A stretch of DNA of 64,000 bases from Ancylobacter koreensis (GCF_023016525.1 NZ_JALKCG010000007.1:62001-126000); one strand, 5' to 3'; positions 35,235 through 44,990 are shown, numbered from the stretch's first letter. Made by a program: numbers and translations. The notes: generated from the sequence alone by a model not told the origin.

Positions 35235-35959
35235 CGGAGGGGCTCTCCCGGCGCCGGGCAGGCCGGGCAGGTCTCAAAATCGGGCAGCATATGGCGCAGG
35301 CAGCAGACGCGGCGTGCGCGCTCGCGGTGTTCGTGGTCCGTCGGCAGATAGCGCGTATGGCCGGCGAGCGGATTGCGGCGGCCATCCGGCCACTGCCGCG
35401 CCGTGAGCAGCCGGTCGATGTCGGCCGCCGCGTCCGGCACCGCGCCGGGCAGGTGCTCGGCCACGGCGGCGATGGCGTGCAGGCTGTCGGCGACATTGGC
35501 CCAGAGCAGCCGGCGCGAGACCCGCATCTGAGCGGCGAGCGCTTCGATCAGCGGCTCGACATGGCGGAGCAGCACCGGCGCGAAGCGGTGGAAGACATCG
35601 CCGCGCGCCGGCGCGCCGGGCGGCAGCACGAAGCCCGTGCAGATGCCGTCCTCGCCCATCAGCACCCGCACCTCGTCGAGCGCGACCGGCAGCGCGACGC
35701 CACCGAAGCGGTCGGCGGCGACGAGCGGCGGCAGCAAAGCGGCGACGTAGATTTGAAACCACATGGAGACCACGGGCCGGCGGTCGCAGCCGGGATGAAG
35801 CGCGGCGAAGCGGCCGATGATCCCGTCCAGCCGGCCCTCGATGAGCGCGGCTCCCGCCACCCCGCCGCCCGGCCCCGGCGCCGGCCAGAGACAGGTGTTC
35901 ACATAGGCGTAGTTGCCGGCCAGCGCCGGCGGCAGCACCTCGATCGGCCCGGCGCTCAT
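35231..35959 (-). CDS. fhuF: siderophore-iron reductase FhuF
   Basis: The 242-aa protein ends in the FhuF cysteine cluster C219, C220, C231 and C234 (C-C-x10-C-x2-C), which holds a [2Fe-2S] centre. FhuF reduces ferric to ferrous iron on hydroxamate-type siderophores in the cytoplasm, releasing the metal. The start at 35959 overlaps the fhuB stop (ATGA), so translation is coupled. Its presence argues that the imported chelate is a hydroxamate-like siderophore. Confidence 0.9.
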   Translation of the reverse strand: MSAGPIEVLPPALAGNYAYVNTCLWPAPGPGGGVAGAALIEGRLDGIIGRFAALHPGCDRRPVVSMWFQIYVAALLPPLVAADRFGGVALPVALDEVRVLMGEDGICTGFVLPPGAPARGDVFHRFAPVLLRHVEPLIEALAAQMRVSRRLLWANVADSLHAIAAVAEHLPGAVPDAAADIDRLLTARQWPDGRRNPLAGHTRYLPTDHEHRERARRVCCLRHMLPDFETCPACPAPGEPLR

Positions 35960-37950
35960 GCCCGCCTCCGCAGCATCAGCCAGAGGAAATAGGGGCCTCC
36001 GGCGAGGCTCACGATCAGCCCCGCCGGCATCTGCCAGGGAAAGGCGAGGGTGCGGCCGATCCAGTCCGCCAGCACCATCAGCGTGCCGCCGATCGCCATG
36101 GCCGCGACGCCCTGCGCCAGCGGCCGGCGGAAGCCCTGGAGCCGCGCAGCGTGCGGGGCGACGAGGCCGACGAAGGAGAGCGGCCCTGTCACCAGCGTGG
36201 CCGCCGCCGTCAGCGCCGAGACCAGCGCGACGATCCAGAGCCGGCCGGCGCGCACGGGGAGGCCGAGCGAAGAGGCGACCGGCGCCCCGAGCCCGAACAG
36301 GCCGAGCGCGCGCGCACTCAGCACCAGCGCGCCCACGCCCGTCACGGCGAGCACCAGCGAAGCGCCGGCCTCGCCCGGCGAGGCGAGATAGGTCGAGCCG
36401 GCCATCATGCGCAGCAGCAGGTCGAGCCGGGGATGGCCGCTGAGCATGACGAGGCCGAGCGCCGCGCCGATGATCGTGGTGAGCGCCACTCCCGTCAGCA
36501 GCAGGCGTTGGGGCGCGTAGTCGAAGCGCCGGCCGAGCGCCATGACGAGGCCGGTCGTCGCGACGGCACCGGCGAAGGCCGCGCCGAGCAGGCCGGAGCG
36601 GCCGGCCACCGGCGCGAGGATCACCAGCAGCGTCGCGCCGGCCGCCGCGCCGGAAGAGATGCCCAGTATCTCCGGGCTCGCCATGGGATTGGCGCTGACG
36701 CGCTGGATCATGGTGCCGGCAAGGCCGAGCATGGCGCCGGCACCGAAGGCGCTGACGATCCGCGGCCAGCGCCAGTCCAGCACCGGGTCGCCCGGCAGGG
36801 CCAGCCACCAGCCGTCGCCGCCCCGGCCGAGCAGCAGCGACATCGTCGGCACGGCGAGCATCACGGCTGCGAACACGGCCATGCGCGGCACAGACGCGCC
36901 TTTGCGGTCGGTTTCCGCCGGCGCAGGGGCGGGCAGGGCATCGCGCAGGCGCGGCAGCAGCACGAGCAGAAGAGGCGCGCCGAGCAGGGCGGTGAGCAGG
37001 CCGGTCGGCGGGCCGACGCCGGAAAGCCGTTCCGCCAGTTGGGCCAACTGGTCGGCGAGCCAGAGCAGCAGGGCGCCTGCCGCCGCGCCGCCGGCGAGGC
37101 GCGTCCCCGGCGTGCGTGCGCCGGCGAGCCTGGCCAGCGCCGGCCCGGCGAGGCCGATGAAGGCGACGACGCCGACATTGGCGACCACCGCCGCCGCCAG
37201 CGCCGCCGCCACGCCGAGCGCGCCGAGACGGATCGCCGCCACCGGCGCGCCAAGCCCTCGCGCGCCGGCATCGTCCAGCTCCAGCACTGCGAGCGGACGC
37301 AACAGCAGCAGGCAGGCCAGCCCCGCCACCGCCAGCGTGCCGGCCAGCGCGGCGGCGCCCTGCCAGCCGTTTTGGGCGAGCGAGCCGGCTTGCCAGAGAA
37401 ACAGCGCGCTCAGATGATGGTGCTCGAACAGCACCAGCACGCCGCCCATGGAGCCGCACACCATCCCGACGACGAGGCCCGCGAGGATGAGCGCGAGCGG
37501 CGACAGGCTCTGGCGCCAGGCGATGGCGAGCGCAAGGCCGGTGGCCGCCAGCGCGCCGGCGAGCGTGACCCAGAAGGCGCCCGCCTCCAGCAGGAAGGGC
37601 GCGTAGAGCGTCGCAAAGGCCAGCGCCAGCCCGGCGCCGGCCGAGGTGCCAAGCGTCGAGGGCTCGGCCAAAGGGTTCCGCAGCACATGGGCGAACAGCG
37701 CGCCCGACAGGCCGAGCGCGGCACCCGCCAGAAGGCTCACCGCAAGGCGCGGCAGCAGGCCGAAGCGGAACACCAGCTCCGCCGCCTCGGCGCGTGGAGC
37801 GGTCAGCGCTTCCCACCAGAGAGCGGAGGGCAGACGGGTGGCGAGCCCGGCGAAGGTGAAAGCGATCCCCGCCGCCAGCAACAGCCCTACCAGCAGGGCC
37901 GCGCGGCCGCCGGAAGCGCGTCGGCCGGTCATGGTTTCCGCGCCGGCCAT
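35956..37950 (-). CDS. fhuB: ferric siderophore ABC permease, fused FhuB
   Basis: The 664-aa protein contains two BtuC-like permease halves in one chain, about 1-330 and 340-664. Each has the family pattern: GALFAHVLRNPLAEPSTLGTS in the first half and GTMIQRVSANPMASPEILGI in the second. Fused double permeases are typical of FhuB. The start at 37950 overlaps the fhuD stop by one base (TGATG). It works with the FhuC ATPase and FhuD binding protein of this operon. Confidence 0.94.
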   Translation of the reverse strand: MAGAETMTGRRASGGRAALLVGLLLAAGIAFTFAGLATRLPSALWWEALTAPRAEAAELVFRFGLLPRLAVSLLAGAALGLSGALFAHVLRNPLAEPSTLGTSAGAGLALAFATLYAPFLLEAGAFWVTLAGALAATGLALAIAWRQSLSPLALILAGLVVGMVCGSMGGVLVLFEHHHLSALFLWQAGSLAQNGWQGAAALAGTLAVAGLACLLLLRPLAVLELDDAGARGLGAPVAAIRLGALGVAAALAAAVVANVGVVAFIGLAGPALARLAGARTPGTRLAGGAAAGALLLWLADQLAQLAERLSGVGPPTGLLTALLGAPLLLVLLPRLRDALPAPAPAETDRKGASVPRMAVFAAVMLAVPTMSLLLGRGGDGWWLALPGDPVLDWRWPRIVSAFGAGAMLGLAGTMIQRVSANPMASPEILGISSGAAAGATLLVILAPVAGRSGLLGAAFAGAVATTGLVMALGRRFDYAPQRLLLTGVALTTIIGAALGLVMLSGHPRLDLLLRMMAGSTYLASPGEAGASLVLAVTGVGALVLSARALGLFGLGAPVASSLGLPVRAGRLWIVALVSALTAAATLVTGPLSFVGLVAPHAARLQGFRRPLAQGVAAMAIGGTLMVLADWIGRTLAFPWQMPAGLIVSLAGGPYFLWLMLRRRA

Positions 37951-38879
37951 CACGAGCGCGTACCTGTGGGTGAGTAAAGCGCCGGGGCGAGCGAGGGCGC
38001 CATCACGCCGGCGATGCGGCCGGCGATGTCGACCAGCGTGGGCACCCCGCCCCAGACGCTGGCCGCCTCGACGAGCCGCAACCGGCCGGCCGCCACCGGC
38101 GGCAGGTTCCGCCACAGCGGGCTGCGGTGGAGCTGCGCCAGCGCGCGCCGCGTCGGCGCCCCGAAATCCAGCACCAGCACGGCGGCCTCGGGACGGTCGG
38201 CGAGGTGCTCGATGCCGGCGATCACCCAGCCATAGGACGGCATGGGCAGCGCGCAGGCATTGGCGAGGCCGAGACGACGCAACGCGTCGTCGAGCAGGCA
38301 GCCGGCGCCGTAGATCTCCAGATGCGTGCCGCCCTCGACCAGCGCGACGAGGAAGACCGGAGGCAGGTCGCGGCCCGCCAGGGCACCGCGCAGCAAGGCG
38401 AGCTGCCGCTCGGCGGCCGCCAGCGCCGCCTGCGCCTCTCCGGCCCGGCCGAGCGCGTCGCCGAGACGGCGCATGAGGTCGGCGCCGCGCGCCGCCCGCC
38501 CGCGCGTGTCGTCCGGCTCGATCAGCGTGACCGGTGCGACGCGCTCCAGCAGCGGCACCAGCATTTCGCGGTCGCGCGAGGCGAGCACGCGGGCGGGTGC
38601 CAGTTCCTGAAGCCGTTCGAGATTGGGCTCCCAGGAGGCGCCCAGCTCGGCGCAGGCGGCGGGCAGGCGCGAGCCGGGAAACCGCGCGCGGAAGCGGCTC
38701 GCCTCGGCCATCGCCAGCGGCGCCACACCGAGCGCCAGCATCGCCTCGGCGATGTCGAGCTCCATCACCGCGACGGGCGCGAGGGCGGGCGCTGCCGCCC
38801 GCGCGCCGCGCGGCGCGAGCAGCGCCGTGCCCGCCAGCGCGAGCGCGGTGCGGCGGTTCGGACGGAATGCCGGCGCCAC
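37950..38879 (-). CDS. fhuD: ferric siderophore periplasmic binding protein (FhuD type)
   Basis: The 309-aa protein has a signal peptide with two arginines (RRTALALAGTALLAPRGARA) and a class III binding fold: AVMELDIAEAMLALGVAPLAMAE, WEPNLERLQELAPARVLASRD and the C-terminal GGVPTLVDIAGRIA. It delivers the ferric chelate to FhuB. Six bases separate it from the receptor gene. Confidence 0.9.
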   Translation of the reverse strand: MAPAFRPNRRTALALAGTALLAPRGARAAAPALAPVAVMELDIAEAMLALGVAPLAMAEASRFRARFPGSRLPAACAELGASWEPNLERLQELAPARVLASRDREMLVPLLERVAPVTLIEPDDTRGRAARGADLMRRLGDALGRAGEAQAALAAAERQLALLRGALAGRDLPPVFLVALVEGGTHLEIYGAGCLLDDALRRLGLANACALPMPSYGWVIAGIEHLADRPEAAVLVLDFGAPTRRALAQLHRSPLWRNLPPVAAGRLRLVEAASVWGGVPTLVDIAGRIAGVMAPSLAPALYSPTGTRS

Positions 38880-38885
38880 CCGCGC

Positions 38886-41321
38886 TCACCAGCGATAGGT
38901 CAGCGTGCCCATCACGGTGCGCTGCGCGCCCCATTTGCAGTCGGCGGCGCTGAAGCAGGTGACGTATTCGGTGCCGAGCAGGTTGGTGGCATTCACCGCC
39001 AGCTCCGCGCCCTTCATCTGCGGCCAGAGCTGGGCGAGGTCGTAACGCACCACGGCGTCGACCAGCGTGTAGGGATCGTTGGCGATGGTGTTCAGCGCGT
39101 CGGCATAGGTGGTGCCGACATAGCGCACGCCGCCGCCGAGGTTCAGGCCGGTCAGCGGACCGTTCGAGAAGGTGTAGTCCAGCCAGATCGAGGCCATCTG
39201 GTCGGGCACCCAGCGCGGGTGCTTGCCGATCGCCAGCGAGCTGTTCGGCACGTCCGGATTGGCTTCCGTCACCACCACGTCGTTGTAGGTGTAGGAGGCG
39301 TTCAGGTTCCAGCCGTTCATGCTGACGGTGGCCTGCAACTCGACGCCGCGCGAGCGGACCTCGCCGTCCTGCACCTGCGGGCCGAAGGGATCCTCTCCAT
39401 AGGGCGTGGGCACGTTCTGCTTGGTGAGCTCGAAAACCGCGGCGGTGAACATGGCGTTCCAGCCGACCGGCTGAAACTTGATGCCGGCCTCGATCTGCTC
39501 GCCCGTCGTCGGCTTCATCGGATTGCCGAAGGCGTCGACGCCGGACTGCGGCAGGAAGGAGGTGGCGTAGCTCGCATAGGGCGCGAGGCCGTTGTCGAAG
39601 ACATAGGTCACGCCGCTGCGATAGGTGAACTTCTCGTCGTCGCTCTTGGCGTCGATGATCGGGTCGGCGGAATAGAGGTCGTAGCCCACCGAGCGTCCGT
39701 CCACCCAATCCTGCCGGCCGCCGAGGGTGACGATCCAGCCGTCGCCGAACTTCATCTGGTCCTGGAAATACAGGCCGTAGGTTTCGCCCGTATAGGTCAC
39801 CGACTGCCAGGGTGTGGCGGTCGGCAGCGGCACGCCGTAGTCGGGGAAGAAGATGTTCAGCGGCGGCGCGTCCCAGCTATCGACGAAGGCGATCCAGTCG
39901 GACGTGTTCTGGTAGTCGACGCCGGCGAGGAGGGCGTGTTCGACCGGCCCGGTGCGGAAATCGTACTGGAGCTGGTTGTCCATCACGAGGTCGCTGCGGC
40001 GTTCGTCATTGCCGTCGACGACGCGCGAGGCCCAGCCGTCGGTCACGTCCCAGACCCAGCCGGAGCGGATCGAGCTCTCCATGTGAGTGTAGCGGAGGTT
40101 CTGGCGGAAGACGAGATCGTTGGAGAAATTGTGCTCCAGGAGGTAGCCGACCGCGTACTGCTCCTGGTTCCATACCCCGTAATTCGACGGGAGGATGGCC
40201 AGATGCGTGAGCTGGCGGGTGTCCGGCCACATGAAGGAGTTTTCCTGGCCGATCTTGTCCTTCAGATAGTTGCCCAGGAAGGTGATGGTGGTGTCGTCGT
40301 TCGGCTGCCAGGTCAGCGCCGGGGCGATGAACTGGCGTTCGTCCGGCGCGGTGATGCCGTAGTCGTAGACGATCGGTGCATCGCCATCGCGGAACAGACC
40401 GGTGAGCCGGTAGAGGAACTGCTTGTCCTTGTCGATGGCGCCGCTGAGGTCGAAGGCGCCCTGCAGGCGGTCGAAATTGCCGCCCTGCAGCTGGACCTCC
40501 CGGATGGTCTCCTCGGTCGGCAACTTGGAGACGCGGTTGACGAGGCCGCCCGGATCGCTCTGCCCGTAGAGGCTGGAGGAGGGGCCGCGCACCACGTCGT
40601 AGCTCGAATAGGCGTAGGGCTCGTAGCGGTAGTTGATGTAGCTGATCAGCCCGTCCACATAGCTGCCGCCCTGCGCGCTCGGGAAGCCGCGGATGATGTA
40701 ATAGGGGTTCTGCTGGTTCTGCGCGCCGCCGAAGGGCTGGGCGTAGATGCCCGGCACATAGGTCAGCGCCTCGGCGTCGGTCTGCACGTTGCGCACGTTG
40801 AGCTCGTCGCGGGTGACTACGGAGATCGACTGCGGCACCTCGATCAGCGGCGTGTTGGTCTTGGTGCCGGCATCCGTGCGGGTGGCGACGAAGCCGTCCG
40901 TGCCGTCGCCGGTGACGTCGACCGTATCGAGCTCGATGGCCCCGCCCGGCGCGTCGCCTGCGGCGGGAGCGGGCCGCGAGATCACCACCGTGCCACCCTG
41001 GAAGCGATGCGAGAGGCCCGTGCCGGCAAGCAGCCGCTCCACCGCCGCCTCGACGCTCATGCCGCCGGAGACGCCCTGTGTGGCGATGCCGACCGCGACC
41101 GAAGGAACGTAGCTGATCTGCACCCCGGCCTGCCGGCCGAACGCCACCAGCGCGGCCGACAGGGGGCCGGCGGGAACGGCGAAGCTGCGCTCGGCGACGG
41201 CCGCCGCCTGCTGGGCGAAGGCGGTCGGCGCCGCCGCCACGAGCGCCAGCGACGCGATGGAAGCCCCCGCCGCGCCCCGCATGAGAGCGCCGCGCATCCG
41301 CGCAAGCCGTGTCCGCTTCAT
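38886..41321 (-). CDS. TonB-dependent siderophore receptor with N-terminal signalling domain
   Basis: From the start at 41321 (after a GGGGTGGGG-rich site) the 811-aa precursor has a signal peptide (ends AFAQQ) and an STN signalling domain (SFAVPAGPLSAALVAFGRQAG ... GGTVVISRP). A plug follows (EVPQSISVVTRDELNVRNVQ) and a 22-strand barrel ending GTLTYRW. Receptors with an STN domain report ligand occupancy to a FecR anti-sigma factor; fecR and fecI homologues lie immediately upstream. The class (FpvA/FoxA/FhuA) fits the hydroxamate-type operon downstream. The longer open frame to 41435 is unlikely to be translated. Confidence 0.93.
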   Translation of the reverse strand: MKRTRLARMRGALMRGAAGASIASLALVAAAPTAFAQQAAAVAERSFAVPAGPLSAALVAFGRQAGVQISYVPSVAVGIATQGVSGGMSVEAAVERLLAGTGLSHRFQGGTVVISRPAPAAGDAPGGAIELDTVDVTGDGTDGFVATRTDAGTKTNTPLIEVPQSISVVTRDELNVRNVQTDAEALTYVPGIYAQPFGGAQNQQNPYYIIRGFPSAQGGSYVDGLISYINYRYEPYAYSSYDVVRGPSSSLYGQSDPGGLVNRVSKLPTEETIREVQLQGGNFDRLQGAFDLSGAIDKDKQFLYRLTGLFRDGDAPIVYDYGITAPDERQFIAPALTWQPNDDTTITFLGNYLKDKIGQENSFMWPDTRQLTHLAILPSNYGVWNQEQYAVGYLLEHNFSNDLVFRQNLRYTHMESSIRSGWVWDVTDGWASRVVDGNDERRSDLVMDNQLQYDFRTGPVEHALLAGVDYQNTSDWIAFVDSWDAPPLNIFFPDYGVPLPTATPWQSVTYTGETYGLYFQDQMKFGDGWIVTLGGRQDWVDGRSVGYDLYSADPIIDAKSDDEKFTYRSGVTYVFDNGLAPYASYATSFLPQSGVDAFGNPMKPTTGEQIEAGIKFQPVGWNAMFTAAVFELTKQNVPTPYGEDPFGPQVQDGEVRSRGVELQATVSMNGWNLNASYTYNDVVVTEANPDVPNSSLAIGKHPRWVPDQMASIWLDYTFSNGPLTGLNLGGGVRYVGTTYADALNTIANDPYTLVDAVVRYDLAQLWPQMKGAELAVNATNLLGTEYVTCFSAADCKWGAQRTVMGTLTYRW

Positions 41322-41453
41322 TCCGTACCCCACCCCGTTTCGCAACGCCATCAGCCCGATGCGCCGCCCGCTCTCGCGGCGGGCCTGCGCGGTTTCCTGA
41401 TGTGTTGACGGGGCAGGTCGGGGGATTTCTCGCAATCGGCGGAAAAAAGTTCG

Positions 41454-42395
41454 TCAGAGCCGGCTGAGTACCGTCACCCAGGACGAGACATGCCGCACCC
41501 GCCCGCCATAGGGCGCCACCACGGCGGCGAGCGCGGCGTCGGGATCGGCGAGGTCGTAAAGGCCGCTCACCGGCATGCCGGACAGTGCGGGGTCGGCAAT
41601 GAAGACGCTGCCGGGTCGCCAGCGCGCGATCTCCGCCACCACTGCGCCGACCGGATCGCCCTCCGCGACGAGCAGCTTCTGCCGCCAGGCGGCGGTCTGG
41701 CCGGCGTCGCGACGGCCCTGTTCGACGCTCGTCCCGTCGGCGGTGAGCGTCAGCCAGTCGCCGGCATGCAGCAAAGCCGGCGGACGGGCGCCCGCGAAGG
41801 CCTCGACCGAGCCTTCCTCGACGCCGACGGAGCAGCGTCCGTCATTGCGCCGCAGCTCGAAGCGCGTGCCGAGCGCCACGGCGCGCAACTCGCCGGCCTC
41901 GCCTTCGAACGGCGTGGCGGCGGGCGCCACCTCGCACAGAACCATGCCGTCGAGCACCTCGACGCGTCGTCGCCCCTCGGCGAAGGACACGTCGACGGCG
42001 CTTTCCGGGCCCAGCGTGAGCCAGCTCCCGTCCGGCAGCGGCACGCGGCGGATCTCGGCGACGGCGGTCGTGTAGTCGGCGCGCCAGCGCCGGTTGAAAC
42101 GGGGCGCCGCCAGGGCGCCGGCTCCGACAAGGCCGAGCGCGCCGAGGCCGGCCAGCGTCTGGCGCCGGCTGAGGCGGGGACGCCGCCGGGCACGGTCGGC
42201 CTTCATCCCGTTCTCGGCCAGCCGATAGACCTGCTTGGCCTCCGCCCAGGCGGCGCGGTGGTCCGGGCTCTGGCCGCAGAAGCGGCGCACCGCCTCGCGC
42301 GCCGCCTCGTCCTCGGGCCGCGCCTGCCAGGCGATGAGCAGGGCCATCGCCTCGTTCCAGAGATCTTCGCTGTCCGCCGGCATCGACATGGCCAT
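41454..42395 (-). CDS. fecR: FecR-type anti-sigma / sigma regulator
   Basis: The 313-aa protein has the FecR N-terminal helical domain (WNEAMALLIAWQARPEDE ... CGQSPDHRAAWAEAKQVY), one membrane helix (about residues 82-100, LAGLGALGLVGAGALA) and the periplasmic FecR domain (RRVPLPDGSWLTLGPESAVDVSF). It transmits the receptor signal to the FecI-type sigma factor. An alternative ATG two codons downstream is equally possible. Confidence 0.92.
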   Translation of the reverse strand: MAMSMPADSEDLWNEAMALLIAWQARPEDEAAREAVRRFCGQSPDHRAAWAEAKQVYRLAENGMKADRARRRPRLSRRQTLAGLGALGLVGAGALAAPRFNRRWRADYTTAVAEIRRVPLPDGSWLTLGPESAVDVSFAEGRRRVEVLDGMVLCEVAPAATPFEGEAGELRAVALGTRFELRRNDGRCSVGVEEGSVEAFAGARPPALLHAGDWLTLTADGTSVEQGRRDAGQTAAWRQKLLVAEGDPVGAVVAEIARWRPGSVFIADPALSGMPVSGLYDLADPDAALAAVVAPYGGRVRHVSSWVTVLSRL

Positions 42396-42464
42396 TTCCC
42401 GCGCGAGCGCGCCACCTATAGACGATGACGGTGCAGGCCGGAATTCTTCTCCCGTCCGGGCGAT

Positions 42465-42977
42465 TCAATCGATCCCGGCGGCGCGCAGCCCGTCGCGCAG
42501 GGTGCGGTAGCCGTCCATCACCAGCCGCCCGGCATGGGCGGTGGAGATGCCGAGCGCGACGCCGATCTGCGCCAGCGTCGCCTCGCCGAGACGGTGCATC
42601 TCGAAGGCCCGGCGGGTGCGCGGGGGCATGGCGGCGAGCACGGCGAGCGTGCAGAGCAGTGCCTGCCGGTCGGCCAGCACCGTCTCCGCCGAGGGGCGGG
42701 CGTCGGCCAACTCGAACAGCCCCGCCTCGTCGAGGCTGAGATGCTCGCGCTCGCGGCGCCGGTGGTCGATGGCGAGGTTCTGCGCGATGCGGGTGAGATA
42801 GGCTTCCTTGTCCGAGATGCCCGTGCCCGCGCCCAGTCGGTCGATCAACTTGACGAAGGAATCGTGGACGAGATCCTCCGTCACCGCCCGGTTGCGGACG
42901 ATGCGCTGGATCAGCCGCGCCAGCCGGCCATGTTCGGAAACATAGAGCCGGGCGGCCTGGGAAGCCGTCGAAGACAT
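42465..42977 (-). CDS. fecI: FecI-type ECF sigma factor
   Basis: The 170-aa sigma factor has region 2 (IVRNRAVTEDLVHDSFVKLIDR, then YLTRIAQNLAIDHRRRER) and region 4 (MPPRTRRAFEMHRLGEATLAQIGVALGISTAHAGRLV). With FecR and the STN-domain receptor it forms a cell-surface signalling cascade that turns on the receptor operon when the ferric chelate is present. The start at 42977 is chosen over 43016 because homologous sigma factors begin near this point. The AT-rich gap upstream (43000-43064) is a likely iron-regulated promoter. Confidence 0.92.
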   Translation of the reverse strand: MSSTASQAARLYVSEHGRLARLIQRIVRNRAVTEDLVHDSFVKLIDRLGAGTGISDKEAYLTRIAQNLAIDHRRREREHLSLDEAGLFELADARPSAETVLADRQALLCTLAVLAAMPPRTRRAFEMHRLGEATLAQIGVALGISTAHAGRLVMDGYRTLRDGLRAAGID

Positions 42978-43064
42978 CGAGCGGAGCCACAACAGAAGCG
43001 GATAGGATGGCGGCAATCTAGCGCAAGCGAATTAATCGTGCAAATTCAATAGTTTATACTAAGT

Positions 43065-43772
43065 CTAATGAAGATTCACGCTAGGGGAAGAATGGGCTAA
43101 GCGGGCGAGGCCCTTCAATCTCCGGGAGGAGGAATTTGCCCGCGTGCTGCCGGCGCGCCGCGCCATCGGCAGCTTCCAGCCGCGATGGATCGCCATCATG
43201 CGCAGGAAGGAGCACAGCGCCGCGCCGGGCCGCAGCGTCATCGCCGCCCGTATGCCGAACTGATGTCCGCCGGCGACGAGGACGGCCCCCGCCAGCGCTG
43301 CGACGGCGTAGATGTCGGCATACAGCACCTCCGGCGGACGGCCGGTCAGCACGTCGCGCACCATGCCGCCGCCGATCCCGGTGACCATGCCGAGGATGGC
43401 CGCCATCAGCGGAGACACGCCGAAGGCGAGCGCCTTCTCCGTGCCGGTCGCGGCAAAGACGCCGAGGCCCGCCGCGTCCAACAAAAGCTCCGGCGCCTTT
43501 ACCCGCTCCAGAAGATCGGGAAAGCGGAAGGCGAACAGCCCCGCCGCGAGCGCCAGCGCCAGAGCGTGCCAGCCGGCGACGAAGGCGGGTGGAATGGCGC
43601 CTATCAGCACGTCGCGGACGCCGCCGCCGGCCGCCGCCGTGACGAGGGCGAGCACCAGCACGCCGAACAGGTCCATGCCGCGCCGGACGCCGGCCAGGCC
43701 GCCGCTGAGCGCGAACACTGCGGTGCCGACGAGGTTCAGCGCGAGGACGAGCCCACCAGCGCGGGCCTCCAT
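43065..43772 (-). CDS. TRIC/UPF0126 family cation channel-like protein
   Basis: The 235-aa protein has seven predicted helices and the duplicated family motif: GGGVRDVLIGAIPP near residue 48 and GGGMVRDVLTGRPPEVL near 133. Prokaryotic TRIC proteins form trimeric potassium-permeable channels; the family includes YadS/YicG. The C-terminus is about 30 residues longer than usual and Ser/Arg-rich. Its start overlaps the amidohydrolase stop (TGATG at 43770-43774). Confidence 0.85.
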   Translation of the reverse strand: MEARAGGLVLALNLVGTAVFALSGGLAGVRRGMDLFGVLVLALVTAAAGGGVRDVLIGAIPPAFVAGWHALALALAAGLFAFRFPDLLERVKAPELLLDAAGLGVFAATGTEKALAFGVSPLMAAILGMVTGIGGGMVRDVLTGRPPEVLYADIYAVAALAGAVLVAGGHQFGIRAAMTLRPGAALCSFLRMMAIHRGWKLPMARRAGSTRANSSSRRLKGLARLAHSSPSVNLH

Positions 43773-44990
43773 CAGTTCGCCGCCCCGTCCCCGATCGCCA
43801 GCCAGAGCCCGGCGGCCGTCAGCATCGCCTCGACGCCGGCCTGCAGGGTGGGATGAATGATCGGCGCGAAATCCGGCGCATGGTTTGCCGGCACCGGCTT
43901 GCCGCCCGGCTGCGCCGCCGCCGCGAGCACCGCCGGGTCGGTGCCGCCGACGAACCACATGACCGAGGGAATGCCCCACGCGGCGCCGAACAGGCCGAAA
44001 TCCTCGCTCGCGGTGGCGGGAGGAATCTCCTGCACATTCGCCGCGCCGAAGCGGGCCGCGAAGGCCTCGACGATCCGATGCGTGGCGGCCTCGTCGTTGC
44101 GGGTCAGCGGATGCTCGCCGAGTATGGCTATCGCCGGCTCCTTGGGCGCGCCGGCGCCGACGGCCTCCGCCTTGAAGATGCGGCGTATGCCGTCCAGCAC
44201 GCGGGTGCGCACCTCATCGTTGAAGGAGCGCACATTGAGCCGCAGCAGCGCCTCTTCGGGAATGGTGTTCTCGCTGACGCCGGCGTGGAACGAGCCGACC
44301 GTCACCACCGCCTCCTCCTCCATGCCGATCTGGCGCGACACCACGGTCTGCAGATTGAGCACGGCGGAGGCGGCCATCACGATGGGATCGAGGCTGCGCT
44401 CGGGCATCGAGCCATGCGCGCCCCGCCCGAAGATGGTCACGTCCCAGCTGTCCGAGGCGGACATGGCGGGGGCCCGGCACGCCAGCCGATAGTGCCCGCC
44501 GGCGCCGGCACCACATGCGGGCCGAGCGCGACGTCGGGCCTGGGGAAACGGCGCGCCATGCCGTCCTCGATCATGGCCCGCGCACCCTGTCCGGTCTCCT
44601 CTCCGGGCTGGAACACCGCCATCACCGTGCCCCGCCACCCGGCGCGGTTCCCGGCGAGGAGTTTCGTCGTGCCGCACAGCCAGGCGACGTGCATGTCGTG
44701 GCCGCAGCTATGGGCGACGGAGGTCGCCTGGCCGGAGCGGTCGACCCCGGTCGCCTCGCTGGCATAGGCGAGGCCGGTCTGCTCACGGATCGGCAGCGCG
44801 CCATGTCGGCCCGCAGCAGCACGGTCGCTCCCTCGCCGTTGCGCAGCAGCCCGACCACGCCGGTGCCGCCGACACCACGTGTCACCTCGTAGCCGAGGCC
44901 TTCGAACCAGTCGGCGGCGAGGCCGGCGGTACGCTCCTCGTGCATGGAGAGTTCAGGTTGAGGGTGGATGCTCTTGTACAGCGCCTCCAA
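43772..44990 (-). pseudogene. M20-family amidohydrolase (hippurate hydrolase type), frameshifted
   Basis: Three frames together spell an M20D peptidase: SIHPQPELSMHEERTAGLAADW, LLRADM, then after a shift HSCGHDMHVAWLCGTTKLLAG and FQPGEETGQGARAMI, and after a second shift DVTIFGRGAHGSMPERSLDPIVMA to the end. Shift 1 lies near 44801 (two bases missing after GACATGG). Shift 2 lies near 44470 in a run of five Gs (two extra bases). The metal ligands H-D, E-E and H are all present across the pieces. No good ATG exists at the 5' end; 44990 is TTG. Confidence 0.8.

Noticed and set aside
38127..41408. 1093-codon plus-strand open frame opposite the receptor
   Set aside because: Antisense shadow of the FhuD and TonB receptor genes, which are well supported; no ribosome site or domain.
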